A DNA stretch of 22,500 nt from Chrysomallon squamiferum. Lineage: Eukaryota; Mollusca; Gastropoda; Neomphalida; Peltospiridae. The number at the start of each line of letters is the position of its first letter. Positions within the stretch are counted from its first letter, which is position 1. Below are positions 1-9,138 of this stretch, piece by piece. Where the stretch lies: contig CM022675.1 in the NCBI GenBank assembly GCA_012295275.1, forward strand, positions 6,663,332 to 6,685,831, in the 5' to 3' direction. Both the position numbers and the translations under genes were made by a program. A model generated the notes under the pieces. That model had not been told where the DNA came from. It saw nothing but the letters and a program-made list of their open reading frames with translations, and did not search any database.

Positions 1-4
1 AATC

Positions 5-24
5 TTTTTTTTTTTTTTTTTTTT
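5..24. repeat. Poly-T tract (T20)
   Basis: Twenty uninterrupted T at the window start. Simple homopolymer; it could be the remnant of a retroposon tail in minus orientation, but no element is recognisable beside it. Confidence 0.95.
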
Positions 25-108
25 GTGAAAGGAATACCAGTGGATGTCAGGTAACTTATTTGTTTGTTATTGTTCTTTTGTTCCTTCTTTTTTCTTTTTT
101 TTTGTGTT

Positions 109-308
109 TTTCTTTATTATCATTATTATTATTATTATTATTTTTTTTTATTATTATTATTTTTATTATTATTATTTATTAATTTTTTAATGTTTTTTTT
201 TTTTTTTTGTTATATTTATTTATTATTTTTTGTTACTTTTTTTATTATTATTTATTTATTTATTTATTTATTATTATTAATTTTTATTTATTTATTTATT
301 TATTGTTA
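109..308. repeat. TTA/TTTA low-complexity tract
   Basis: Almost pure A/T sequence alternating blocks of TTA, TTTA and T-runs, ending in a cleaner (TTTA)n segment near 250-305. The open frame through it is only a run of Phe, Leu, Tyr and Ile from the repeat and is not a gene. Confidence 0.93.
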
Positions 309-318
309 TATACGGTAA

Positions 319-707
319 ATACGGCGAATTCACGAGATGAAAACTAAACGCGACACGCTTACACGATCTGTCAGCCGCTTTGTCGCTTCGCAGAGTCCCG
401 TTACAGCTTCCGAATTACACCGATTTACACCGAATTAAACCGATCTACACCGATCTAACCACGATCCGTTAAATCGACCCCAAATTACCAGCTGAAAGCT
501 TTTCGCGATTTCTCTTGCACTTAATAATCGCACAGCAAATAAAACGGAGACAGACATTTACATTCGCAATCACAGCCTCGGCGTGGAATGCAGTGATTAT
601 ATAAAAAGGTAGTTCTAACATGAAAATTAATAAACATGTCGGAGATTAATGGAACTGCAATGTCCACGAAATGGTTCGTTGAGATAAATAAAACGCCGAT
701 ATTTTTC
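319..707. other. Non-repetitive non-coding stretch
   Basis: Visibly richer in C and G than its surroundings, with many CpG dinucleotides around 320-480. I find no usable open frame, no splice-site or promoter pattern I would defend, and no RNA gene. It contains the 10-bp phased repeat listed separately. Confidence 0.5.
411..460 (+). repeat. 10-bp phased tandem repeat, 5 copies
   Basis: Five consecutive decamers fit the pattern CGAWYTAMAC: CGAATTACAC, CGATTTACAC, CGAATTAAAC, CGATCTACAC, CGATCTAACC. A sixth, weaker CGAT lies just after (ACGATCCGTT). The period is exactly 10 and each unit starts with CGA, so the CpGs fall about one helical turn apart. It may be a short minisatellite or a cluster of similar binding sites; the sequence alone cannot decide. 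Confidence 0.8.
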
Positions 708-1150
708 GAGACGTCGTGACAGATTTATCAACGTGCGTGTCAGCGTGAGACTAATACTCAATAAGGACATGCTTGATTTGTAGTGGAAATAAATATTACG
801 TAAAGGTTATAAAATATAAAGGATCAATGCTCATGAAAGGCTTGTGTGAATTATGTTAGAAATAAATTTTGCGTAGACGTTTTTTTTCAGTGTATATATA
901 TATATATATATCGATGTAAGTACCAATAAAACAGCAGTACACAAACAAGGGCATGCTTGAATTAGTATACAAGAAATAAATATTATTTAAAGATTATAAA
1001 ATATAAAGGAACGATGCTCATGAAATGCTTGCTTGAATTGTACTAGAAATAAATTTTATTCAGACGTTTTTCAAGATGTCAAGATTTATATGAATGTACG
1101 TGAACGAAGGCAGTACAGTATTCATGCTCGAATTATAATGAAAAAAAAAT
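708..1150 (+). repeat. Tandem repeat of ~185 bp, about 2.5 copies
   Basis: CATGCTTGA at 768-776 recurs at 952-960 and, as CATGCTCGA, at 1123-1131. GAAATAAATATTA follows at 786-798 and 973-985. The shared string TTATAAAATATAAAGGA follows in both, and AGACGT ends the unit at 875-880 and 1062-1067. The offset between the first two copies is 184-187 bp. Each unit also holds a shorter internal repeat of about 70 bp: ATGCTTGAATT then AGAAATAAAT recur in both halves. The copies differ by scattered substitutions, so the duplication is not recent. Confidence 0.85.
893..911. repeat. (TA)n microsatellite
   Basis: About nine TA units, lying inside the second copy of the ~185-bp tandem repeat and absent from the first. 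The expansion therefore arose after that duplication, or was lost from the other copy. Confidence 0.9.
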
Positions 1151-1153
1151 CTA

Positions 1154-1161
1154 TGACGTCA
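1154..1161. promoter_or_regulatory. Perfect CRE-type palindrome TGACGTCA
   Basis: TGACGTCA is the full palindromic cAMP-response element bound by CREB/ATF bZIP factors in animals. This one is embedded in TATGACGTCAG, an 11-base context repeated exactly at 6352-6362. No promoter or gene is visible nearby, so function is unproven. Confidence 0.3.
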
Positions 1162-1328
1162 GATTATCACAGGGAAAGTGAGTAATAGGAAAGTCGAAAG
1201 GTCAAGGTCAATGTATCCAAGATGTGAAAGAACTTAACATAAAACTGACTGAAATGTACTGAAAACAAAACTTGCAGTTTCCAGAAAGTTGATGTATTGT
1301 TTAGTTTTAAGAAAATCAGCTGCAGCAG

Positions 1329-1985
<657 letters not shown>

Positions 1986-2039
1986 GGGACTTTTTTATTT
2001 GTTATTTCGTTGTTTTTCTAATACATGTATGTGACATAT

Positions 2040-2041
<2 letters not shown>

Positions 2042-2087
<46 letters not shown>
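2042..2087. repeat. (AC)23 microsatellite
   Basis: 46 bp of perfect AC dinucleotide, flanked by short TATA tracts. Confidence 0.97.
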
Positions 2088-2089
<2 letters not shown>

Positions 2090-2327
2090 ATATATATTAA
2101 AAAAGAAATAGAAGAAGGAAATAACGACAAAAACAGTGATGTCATGATCAATTAAATCTACGAAGAATATAAGGTTAACCTGATAATCAAAGAAAAAAAA
2201 AAAAAAAAAAATTTCTTCTTTTTCTTTTGGTCTTTCAGACAATAAACCTGGGTCATTTTATAATATTCAATACACCTCAGTTATGAAATAAAAACTGTCC
2301 ATTTTACTCAGATAATTGGATGATCAT
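2088..2327. other. A-rich non-coding spacer with A19 tract
   Basis: Low-complexity A-rich DNA with an A19 run at about 2193-2211 and a CRE-like variant TGATGTCA at 2137-2144. No gene is visible. Confidence 0.5.
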
Positions 2328-2394
2328 AATAAATATTAGTATTAGTATTATTATTATTATTATCATCATCAAAATCGTCATCATCATCGTCGTT
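2328..2394. repeat. Compound triplet array (TTA/ATC/GTC)
   Basis: ATTAGT units, then pure TTA, then ATC and GTC triplets. It is a degenerate compound microsatellite; the Ile-rich open frame through it is a consequence of the repeat. Confidence 0.88.
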
Positions 2395-2447
2395 TTCCCA
2401 TTGCTATCAGAAATACGGTTTGCATACCAAAATATCAAACGTAAACT

Positions 2448-2455
2448 TGACGTCA
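2448..2455. promoter_or_regulatory. Perfect CRE-type palindrome TGACGTCA
   Basis: Context CTTGACGTCAAAA. Second of five perfect full-length CRE palindromes in the window. No linked promoter is seen. Confidence 0.3.
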
Positions 2456-2643
2456 AAACATTTAGCAAATTGAAAATATTAAGTGTTCCTTTATCGTCAT
2501 TTAATCTGCCTATGAACATCACAGAAAGATCGTTTAACAGATCTGTCTTGCAAGTGAGATACCAGCCACTGCTAATTTGTCTTAGCCCACAGCGAGTTGA
2601 TTCTCTGTACGGGTTTAGGGTAATGTCGGTTACACGTTCTCCT

Positions 2644-2662
2644 CCGGTGTAATTGACACCGG
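2644..2662. other. GC-rich hairpin, 7-bp stem with 5-nt loop
   Basis: CCGGTGT (2644-2650) pairs perfectly with ACACCGG (2656-2662) around the loop AATTG. It is among the strongest short hairpins in this AT-rich window. No U-run follows and no RNA gene is recognised around it. Confidence 0.7.
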
Positions 2663-2790
2663 GTTTCCGTTTGGTTTGCAGTTTAATTTGGCTGATCAAT
2701 GCCTGAACAGCTCCGGGAACGACTGACTGTCGTCGGGTATGAAATGTGCTAGAATTAAGTAAAATTCCGAAAAGTTCTTACTAGCAGTAG

Positions 2791-2940
2791 AAAAAAAAAA
2801 AAAAATTAAAATTTAAAAAATGAAAAAAAAAAAAATAAGAAAAGAAAATAAAAAATGAAAAAAGAATAAGAACATTTTAAAATATAAAATCAAAATAAAA
2901 TACCTCGTCAACATAAATAAATAAACTTTTTAATTAGTTA
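2791..2940. repeat. A-rich low-complexity tract
   Basis: A-runs broken by single T and G, with several AAAAT, AAAATG and AAATAAA blocks. No feature beyond composition. Confidence 0.85.
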
Positions 2941-2990
2941 AGAAACAATAAATAAATACAAACAAAGTAAAATAATTAAAAATTAAGTAA

Positions 2991-3106
2991 TAGACAGATA
3001 AACAGATAGACAATAGACAGATGGACAGATAGACAGACAGATATAGATAGATAGACAGACAGACAGACTGATAGATAGATAGATAGATAGATGGACAGAC
3101 AGATAC
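2991..3106 (+). repeat. GACA/GATA tetranucleotide array
   Basis: Interleaved GACA and GATA tetramers with occasional ATGGACAG units, ending in a cleaner (GATA)n run near 3070-3091. The same two tetramers recur at 3737-3791, 6865-7135 (complement) and 16464-16553. Confidence 0.93.
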
Positions 3107-3159
3107 AAATATTAATAATATAAATAAATCAATAAAAAAACCAAGTGTCATTAAATACA

Positions 3160-3213
3160 CGATACACACACACATACACACATGCACACACACATACACA
3201 CATACACACACAC
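3160..3213. repeat. CACA/CATA array
   Basis: Alternating CACACA and CATACA units, an imperfect (CA)n with T and G interruptions. Confidence 0.9.
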
Positions 3214-3249
3214 GTAAATATCTAATTATACTTTATCACTGCATCTACT

Positions 3250-3604
3250 TAGCAGTTCTGCAGCAAGATATAAAACTCTCTTGTGTATTTAACAAATACC
3301 GCCCACCCCTCACACACATCAACCGAAAAACCTTTTACTGACACATGTTATATCCCTTTGGATTTTATTAAATTTAACATCTGACTAAAACCTCTTCTCA
3401 TGGTTTCAAAAAGGAAGAAAATATTTACTAGCTGTCAATTTGTAACTTCGAGTAATATCATATTTCATCGATTTGTCATGATCTGTTATCTTTTTCTTCT
3501 CACCGATGAAATTTTAAAAATGGGAAAATGTTTGACATTAAATTAAAGCGAAAACAAGTTTAAGGTTATACTGACTCGAATGAAATAAGAGATGTAAATG
3601 ACAC
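3250..3604 (-). repeat. Unnamed interspersed repeat, copy 2 (minus)
   Basis: Reverse complement of the repeat at 1649-1985. Matching + strand blocks include TACTGACTCGAATGAAA (3569-3585), ATCGATTTGTCATGATC (3467-3483), the block around ATGAAATT (3505-3512), CTCTTCTCATGG (3391-3402) and ATGTTATATCCCTTT (3345-3359). Its outer end abuts an (AG)n tract, mirroring (TC)63 beside copy 1. Homology fades beyond about 3250. Confidence 0.75.
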
Positions 3605-3614
3605 AGAGAGAGAG

Positions 3615-3693
<79 letters not shown>
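3605..3693. repeat. (AG)n microsatellite, 89 bp
   Basis: AG dinucleotide for 89 bp with a single C substitution at 3617. It is the reverse-strand counterpart of (TC)63 at 1523-1648; the two lie at the outer ends of the inverted repeat pair. Confidence 0.97.
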
Positions 3694-3697
<4 letters not shown>

Positions 3698-3761
3698 ACA
3701 AGAAAGAGAAATGAGAAAGAAAGTGAGACACAGATAGGAAGACAGACAGATAGATAGATAA

Positions 3762-3792
<31 letters not shown>

Positions 3793-3840
3793 TGGATTTC
3801 ATGAATAGATAGATGGAGAGAGAGAAGAAAGGAGATAAGA
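3694..3840. repeat. Purine-rich tract with GACA/GATA block
   Basis: GAAA-rich purine sequence, then GACAGACAGATAGATA units at 3737-3791, then further GATA and GAGA. Simple repeat. Confidence 0.9.
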
Positions 3841-4600
3841 CATTAATCCAGACTTCTATTACAATTATTAGAATGCACTTCAGAATGTTTCGTTATTTTT
3901 CTATAAAGTTTTCTGTTTTCTTTTTTTCATTTTTTTTTTCAATTATTATCATTTTATTTTAATTAACACTGAACAAAAAAAAAATTCTAATCAATACATC
4001 ACACCGACCTTCTTTTTTTTTTTTCAGCATGAAAAGTTTTTAATTTAGAGAAAAACAACCCTACCCTCCCCCCCCCAAAAAAAAAAAAAAAAATCAAACA
4101 AAAAAAAACCCCACAAAATAAACAAAAAACATCATCGACGATAGACGTATCTGGAACCTTACAAATTCAGTTTACATTAATTTCTAATTTGACAAGAAAT
4201 GTGCCGGAAAACGCGTATTAATTGTGTTCTTTCGTCGTTAAAAAACTTACCAAATCTCCTTCGCTGCTATAATTAACTTCCCCAGAAGTGCAAAGTAAAC
4301 GCAACGCTAATAGTTTTCATAGCGTTTCGTAATAGAAGTGTTTCTGAAATTTAAAATAAAGAAAGAAAGAAAAAAAAAAAGAAAGAAAGAAAATGAAATC
4401 ATTTAAAAAAAAAAAAAATGAAGAAATAGCTGTTGATGAGCATCTCCATGTTGAAAACATGGCGATATAATCTTGAAGAAATGATAATAAAGAAAATGAA
4501 AAGGAAGAGAATATGATCATTAATATTTCATTACGTCGGTTTTAATCATTTTTTGCTTCCGTCTTCCTGCATTTTTATTTCTCTTTCTCTCAGAACTATC
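3841..4600. other. AT-rich non-coding stretch with homopolymers
   Basis: Contains a C9 run joined directly to A17 (4068-4093), several T- and A-runs, and a GAAA-rich purine tract (about 4360-4395). The part from 4130 to 4330 has normal complexity but no convincing gene. Confidence 0.5.
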
Positions 4601-4905
4601 GTCTGTTTGTCTGTCGTATATATATATATATATATGTATAAAACATAATATAATATATACATATATATATACATACATACACACACACATATATGCATTT
4701 TTATTTGTATCTGTCTGTTTGTCTGTCTGCCTATATATGTGTGTGTGTGTGTGTTTTTATATATGTGCGTTTGTATACGTACGTACATACACACATATAA
4801 ATACATACATATAGACATATATTTCGACATACATACATGCATATATATATACGACGTACATTCATATGCATGCACGAACACATACATAAACACATACACA
4901 CTCAT
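4601..4905. repeat. Compound AT/ACAT/TGTG/TCTG array
   Basis: Successive TA, ATAC, CACA, TGTC, TGTG and ACAT blocks over about 300 bp, largely alternating purine-pyrimidine. Open frames on both strands are Tyr/Ile/His/Cys-rich artefacts of the repeat. Confidence 0.92.
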
Positions 4906-5034
4906 TCACAGAACAGGATTTCAGATGTCAAAGTACACTCGCACTGGTCAAAAACTCAGGCAAAAGTCCTTGACTGTGTTTATGCTTCTCAAGACCAACA
5001 TAAATTATTACTGACTTTGAAATTAGACACGGTC

Positions 5035-5054
5035 TAGCAAAGTGAGATTTGCTA
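5035..5054. other. 7-bp perfect hairpin
   Basis: TAGCAAA (5035-5041) and TTTGCTA (5048-5054) are perfect complements around the loop GTGAGA. Could be chance in AT-rich DNA. Confidence 0.6.
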
Positions 5055-5141
5055 AGTACTGAAAGAAAACAGCATTTAATCGATGTAAAACGCAGGTTTT
5101 CATGTCGATATGTAGTTCGCGGTTCATCTTGAACCAGAGAA

Positions 5142-5149
5142 TGACGTCA
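5142..5149. promoter_or_regulatory. Perfect CRE-type palindrome TGACGTCA
   Basis: The 15 bases TGACGTCATTTATAG (5142-5156) match TGACGTCATTTCTAG at 6149-6163 with one difference, so the flank is shared as well as the core. Confidence 0.35.
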
Positions 5150-5500
5150 TTTATAGTTATTTCGAAAATAATTTGTTTAGAAAGCGTTTCTGGAAATCTG
5201 CCACAATCTTGCACGCGCTGTCTGCATTAATCTACGAAAGTGGTCTGAAAAATACCACGATAACATGTTTTTTAACTCTCCGTATGGTAAAATTTGAAGC
5301 TATTGCGTCATGAAATAAAGATGAGAAACGTGATAGTATTTGTTTAGAAAGCAGAATCGGGAAAACACGTCCATTTCGTTTACAACTGAATGGTCATAAG
5401 CGAAATCTTCGGAAAGAGCGATTTTAAGCGCTTTAGAACATTGATTTTCAAGAAACACTTTTAGTAAATCTTGTAGTTTGTTCTATTCAGATTAAATACA

Positions 5501-5690
5501 TATACATACGTAATAATGAAAATGATGTTCCTTGGAGAAAAATAAAACTTACAACTACAAAAACAAAGAAAAAAGTAGAAGTAAAAAAAACAACTAAAAA
5601 TAAAGGCAAATAAATAATAATTTTAAAAATAAAAATGCAAATAAATAATAATTTTAAAAATCTTAAAAAATAGTATAGTAGTATTATTAT
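5501..5690. repeat. A-rich tract with 25-bp direct repeat
   Basis: A/T-rich tract in which the 25-bp string starting GCAAATAAATAATAATTTTA occurs exactly at 5606-5630 and 5637-5661, a 31-bp period. A recent small tandem duplication. Confidence 0.85.
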
Positions 5691-5730
<40 letters not shown>

Positions 5731-5765
5731 TTTTTGTAGTAGTAGTAGTAGTTTTGTAGTAGATA
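5691..5765 (+). repeat. (TAG)n microsatellite, interrupted
   Basis: About thirteen pure TAG units (5691-5729), a T-rich break, then further TAG units to about 5765. Confidence 0.95.
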
Positions 5766-6148
5766 TAGTAGTTTCTTTCTTCTTTTTTGTTTTTGTTTTT
5801 GTTCCTGCTTTTTTTTTTATTTGTTGTTGTTTGTTGCTGTTGTTTTCATTTCTTTTGTTTCAATAATATGTTTTTAACAGATATCCTTACATTAGAGAGA
5901 CTTTTATGTATAAAAATATTTTATATAATCTTCCGTCAGCAAACAAGCGGCATCTCACCCTTTGTCTCGTTAATTCACTGAAATAAAAATATCTTATTTT
6001 GATAATTTAATAATAGAAAAAGCAGATCTTTAAATATTTTATATTATATCGTTAGAACTGTTAGCATTGTTTTGCGCCGTTTTTGCCCGTGAGCCAAGGT
6101 TTTAAGATGCATTATCGATCTGAATTCGTTATTTGTATTAATCAGTAG

Positions 6149-6156
6149 TGACGTCA
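6149..6156. promoter_or_regulatory. Perfect CRE-type palindrome TGACGTCA
   Basis: Fourth perfect CRE; shares its 3' flank with the site at 5142 (14 of 15 bases). Confidence 0.35.
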
Positions 6157-6330
6157 TTTCTAGAAAAAAATTATATTTTTAAAATATTCTACTCCAATTC
6201 CAGAAAAAAAAATTAAAATTAAAATAAAAAAATACAACATAAAATCGAAACTTTATCACCACTATGTAAATGTTATAGATTCTAATGCAACATCATGCAG
6301 TACTTGACAAACTGAATCGAATGTAAACTA

Positions 6331-6361
6331 TGATGTCAGACCGATATAAATTATGACGTCA
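6331..6361 (+). promoter_or_regulatory. CRE pair: TGATGTCA and TGACGTCA, 23 bp apart
   Basis: CRE-like TATGATGTCAG (6329-6339) and perfect TATGACGTCAG (6352-6362) lie in direct orientation 23 bp apart, close to two helical turns. The 11-base context of the second equals that of the CRE at 1154. Binding by CREB/ATF is an inference from the motif only. Confidence 0.35.
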
Positions 6362-6704
6362 GTCTGTGTTTGGAAAAACACATTGGATCATGGGATAGAA
6401 TGAACAGCATTAATTTGCCATTTCGTTTCTTAATAATTATTAAAATCGACAAAGATTCTTTCCGCTGTTTTGTTTGTTTGTTTTTTTGTTGTTGATTTTT
6501 TGCCTAAATCTTCAAATATTTCTCTAAATCTTTACTGTATAAAAGAATTGTAGTGAAAAACAATTTTTTTTTTTTTTTTTTAGGTTTCGATATCTGAAGT
6601 AGCTAAATTCTTGATTTATTTTCTGCTGTTTATGAGAGAGTGAATATGTCAGAAAAATGTCTGCTAAACAATAACAGCAGCAGGAGCAGTAATTATAAAT
6701 ACAT

Positions 6705-6860
6705 TATTATAAAACTGATGACATTTATTGACGATAAAATCATGAAGATGATGATAATGATATGAAAATGATGAAGATGATAACCAAAATGATTATGCAA
6801 TAGAAGAAATTATATCAATGATGGCAACGAAAATCATTTTGATTATCGTGTAACAATAAA
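6705..6860. repeat. Degenerate GAT/AAT triplet array
   Basis: GATGATGATAATGATATGAAAATGATGAAGATG-type imperfect triplets, a decayed microsatellite without a gene. Confidence 0.8.
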
Positions 6861-6864
6861 CACT

Positions 6865-7135
6865 TTCACCTAATCTATCTTTCTGTCCATCTATCTATAT
6901 TTCTCTGTTTGTCTTTCTTTCTAGCTGTATGTACGCTTGCCTGTCTGTCTGTCTGTTTGTCTGTGTCTATCCATCTATTTATATATTTCCATATGTTTAT
7001 ACATCTATCTTTCTTTAGGTTACTGCATATATGTGTTTATGTATTTCTATCTCTGTTATGTCTATGTATATCTTGTCTATCTCTCTATTTGTCTATCTGT
7101 CTGTATGTTTGTCTGTCCATTACCTATCTCATTTT
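6865..7135 (-). repeat. TCTG/TCTA tetranucleotide array
   Basis: CTATCTAT, TCTGTCTG and TTTCTATC units for about 270 bp; on the minus strand this is the same GACA/GATA type as at 2991 and 3737. Open frames in it are Leu/Ser/Cys/Tyr-rich artefacts. Confidence 0.92.
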
Positions 7136-7590
7136 TATATAATCTGCAGTCAAGCTATATCTCATCACATGTCAATATCTTACGTTTTTACAGACAGTTT
7201 TAAGTCAGTATCTAAACAAGAATCGTTCGTGCTATTTTGAGTGAAATTAGTTTTTAATGATTATCAGGTTTTTCAAAATGTTTTCTGTCTGCCTCTTTCC
7301 TGCTAAATTACATCAACTGTCAAAAAAAATTAATCTGCTTGTCATCGTCGAAAAAAAAATGACACGTCACGATCACGTGATGAAATAATGTTGCATACGC
7401 AAAAAAAACATGCGTCAGTCATTAGTTAGGTTAATTTATTCTAATAATTTAAATATTTTGCTTATTACTATTAAGAGCTTTTTATTAAGAAGTCATATGT
7501 AATATTTAACTTGTTTTTTCTTCTTCAACTTTCTTCTCTCTGTTATATCCTATCCTTTTGACGACTTTTTTTTCTTCTTCTTTGGCTTTG
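7136..7590. other. AT-rich stretch, no gene seen
   Basis: Ordinary AT-rich DNA. One 10-bp palindrome with an E-box core is listed separately. No gene found. Confidence 0.45.
7372..7381. promoter_or_regulatory. E-box palindrome ATCACGTGAT
   Basis: A perfect 10-bp palindrome around CACGTG. TCACGTGA is the core preferred by MITF/TFE- and USF-type bHLH-zip factors. Immediately upstream is GACACGTCAC, so a second ACGT core lies 8 bp away. No promoter is visible; function is unproven. Confidence 0.3.
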
Positions 7591-8220
7591 CTGGTATTGT
7601 TCTGTGTTGGTGTATGTTTATGTTTGTATGTTTGTCTGTGTGTTTGGTGCATGATGAATATGCACGTGCGTCATATTGTGCATAATTATGTTATACTTGT
7701 GTCAGTGTTCTTGTGTATACTGATCTCTTAGCAATACTTATCGAGTGTGTGAGTGTGTAGTTTTGTATATGTAGTGTCTGTGTTAGTGAAATGTTTTATA
7801 CGTTTATAGAGTAGTTTATTATGTTTGTATTTGTGAAGATTTGTGCAAATGTTTGTCTTAATTTAAGGATTTTTATACATTTGTAAAGTAGTTGTGTATA
7901 TGGTGGTTCTATCTTAAAGACGTCGCACCAGTACTGTGGCCTTCGCACGCAAATTTAGTTGTATATATGATTACGTTGCACTGTTACGCAAAGAAATGAA
8001 TATAATTAAATGATGCGTCTGTCTTTATGTTTTTGTGTTCTTGAGCCTGGAGATGTGTATTATTTTGTGTTTTGTTTGTCCAGTTGTATTAAATTTTGTC
8101 TATATTACGTTTGTAATGGTGTTTCGTTTTTGCGTATGGATTTTATGTTATGTCTATATTTGTTGAGAGCCTATAAGTTCTGAGGATTGAGTTTTGTAAT
8201 ACATTATATCTGAGTTTGTT
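7591..8220 (+). other. G+T-skewed stretch with degenerate repeats
   Basis: The + strand is visibly rich in T and G and poor in C for about 630 bp, without being a simple (TG)n. It contains loose repeats: TTTATACGTTTATAGAGTAG (7796-7815) resembles TTTATACATTTGTAAAGTAG (7873-7892), a period of 77 bp. The motif TAGTT.TGTATATG recurs near 7758 and 7889. It may be a long-decayed TG-type satellite, or DNA with a strand bias of the kind left by transcription. No gene is found. Confidence 0.5.
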
Positions 8221-8890
8221 AAACTAAATATAATTGGCTCCAAGCTTACATATTCTCTACAAAACTGGAGTTATATTTTTTGGAGTCCACATATCGAAAA
8301 ACATAGACTGTGAATCCCTTAGACAACATACTGATAATTTACAGTTTTGTAATATTCAAGAAGATATTTCCTGAAACAACGATGGCCCCAGTATCACTAT
8401 GACGTGGCCACAGTTCCTCCAATATCTCTGTCAATTCTTTATTTGTTCAGTCGGTTTCTTACGAGTACCTTCGCAAATTAATAAATTCGATCCTGAATTC
8501 AAACATCTTAGACTGTTTTTTTTTTTTTTTGTTACCCAATAACAGTGCACAGTGATCATCTGAGATGGACTGGTGATTCGATTACGTTTACTCGTAATTC
8601 TTAAGAAAGCTGTTTAGCGGTACAGTACAAGGGAAAACGATCCATCGATATCTCTTCAAGTTTTGCAGCACTGCAAAACGTTAAAGTTTAGTTTCACGTA
8701 GAAATATAACCAATACTGTTATATTTAAAGTAAATATGAACTGTGTAGTTTAATTTGAAGGTATAATATTCGCTATAATAAATCAAGAAACAAATATTTG
8801 TTCAAGATTTTAGACCCTTTAAAATAAAAAAGAAAAAAAAAAAGAAAAAGAAGATACGATTTAAAAAAAAAAAATAGGTCGTATTATGAA
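8221..8890. other. Non-repetitive stretch, no gene seen
   Basis: Normal-complexity AT-rich DNA for about 600 bp with T13 near 8518 and an A-rich end (8820-8875). It starts with a bulged inverted repeat, AAATATAA-TTGG-CTCCA (8226-8242) against TGGAG-TTATATTT (8266-8278), 13 paired bases with one bulge. No coding frame stands out. Confidence 0.45.
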
Positions 8891-8925
8891 TACGTTGAGT
8901 GAACTTCAGTATTATATCTGTAATG

Positions 8926-8999
8926 GATGATGATGATGATGATGATGATAATAATAATAATAAGAAGAAGAAGAAGAATTACTATTATTGTTATTGTTG

Positions 9000-9063
<64 letters not shown>

Positions 9064-9138
9064 CGTTGTTGCTGTTATTCGACATCGTCATCGCCATCAC
9101 CATTGTCTACGAAATGGTCTTCTTCTTCTTCTTCGTCT
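8926..9138. repeat. Compound triplet microsatellite (GAT, AAT, AAG, TTG, TTA, TTC)
   Basis: Consecutive blocks of GAT (8927-8948), AAT, AAG, TTG, then about twenty perfect TTA units (9003-9063), then TCG/TCA triplets and TTC (9117-9135). The motif changes by single-base steps, as expected from successive slippage of mutated units. Homopolymeric peptides such as poly-Asn or poly-Tyr read from it are not genes. Confidence 0.95.

Larger units (their letters stand above)
2395..2790. other. Anonymous higher-complexity island
   Basis: About 400 bp of normal-complexity sequence between microsatellites. The minus strand stays open from about 2785 down to 2304, but the frame has no ATG at a sensible start, runs into a simple repeat, and its translation shows no motif I recognise. 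It may be a decayed exon or transposon piece, or simply unique intergenic DNA. It holds one perfect CRE and one GC-rich hairpin, listed separately. Confidence 0.4.
4906..5500. other. Non-repetitive stretch, no gene seen
   Basis: Normal-complexity DNA for about 600 bp. The frames of about 60 codons crossing it have no recognisable motif. It holds a short hairpin (5035-5054) and a CRE palindrome (5142-5149). Confidence 0.45.
5766..6700. other. AT-rich stretch with two CRE sites, no gene seen
   Basis: T-rich at 5775-5860 with TTG units, then ordinary AT-rich DNA. A T21 run lies near 6565-6585. No open frame of interest. CRE palindromes at 6149-6156 and 6354-6361 are listed separately. Confidence 0.45.

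Noticed and set aside
64-318. Open frame rich in Phe, Leu and Tyr
   Set aside because: It is a direct reading of TTA/TTTA simple repeat with no normal-complexity part.
2520-2660. Possible rRNA-like fragment (GTGAGATACCAGCCACTGCT)
   Set aside because: It superficially resembles a stretch of large-subunit rRNA, but neighbouring bases do not follow the rRNA sequence as I know it.
2304-2699. Minus-strand frame of 131 codons
   Set aside because: It opens at TTG rather than ATG and ends in a poly-Ile/Met simple repeat. The ordinary part (about 100 residues) matches no motif I know. Kept only as an unexplained island.
2991-3106. CRISPR-like or other spaced repeat array
   Set aside because: The GACA/GATA blocks have no unique spacers; they are plain tetranucleotide repeats in eukaryotic DNA.
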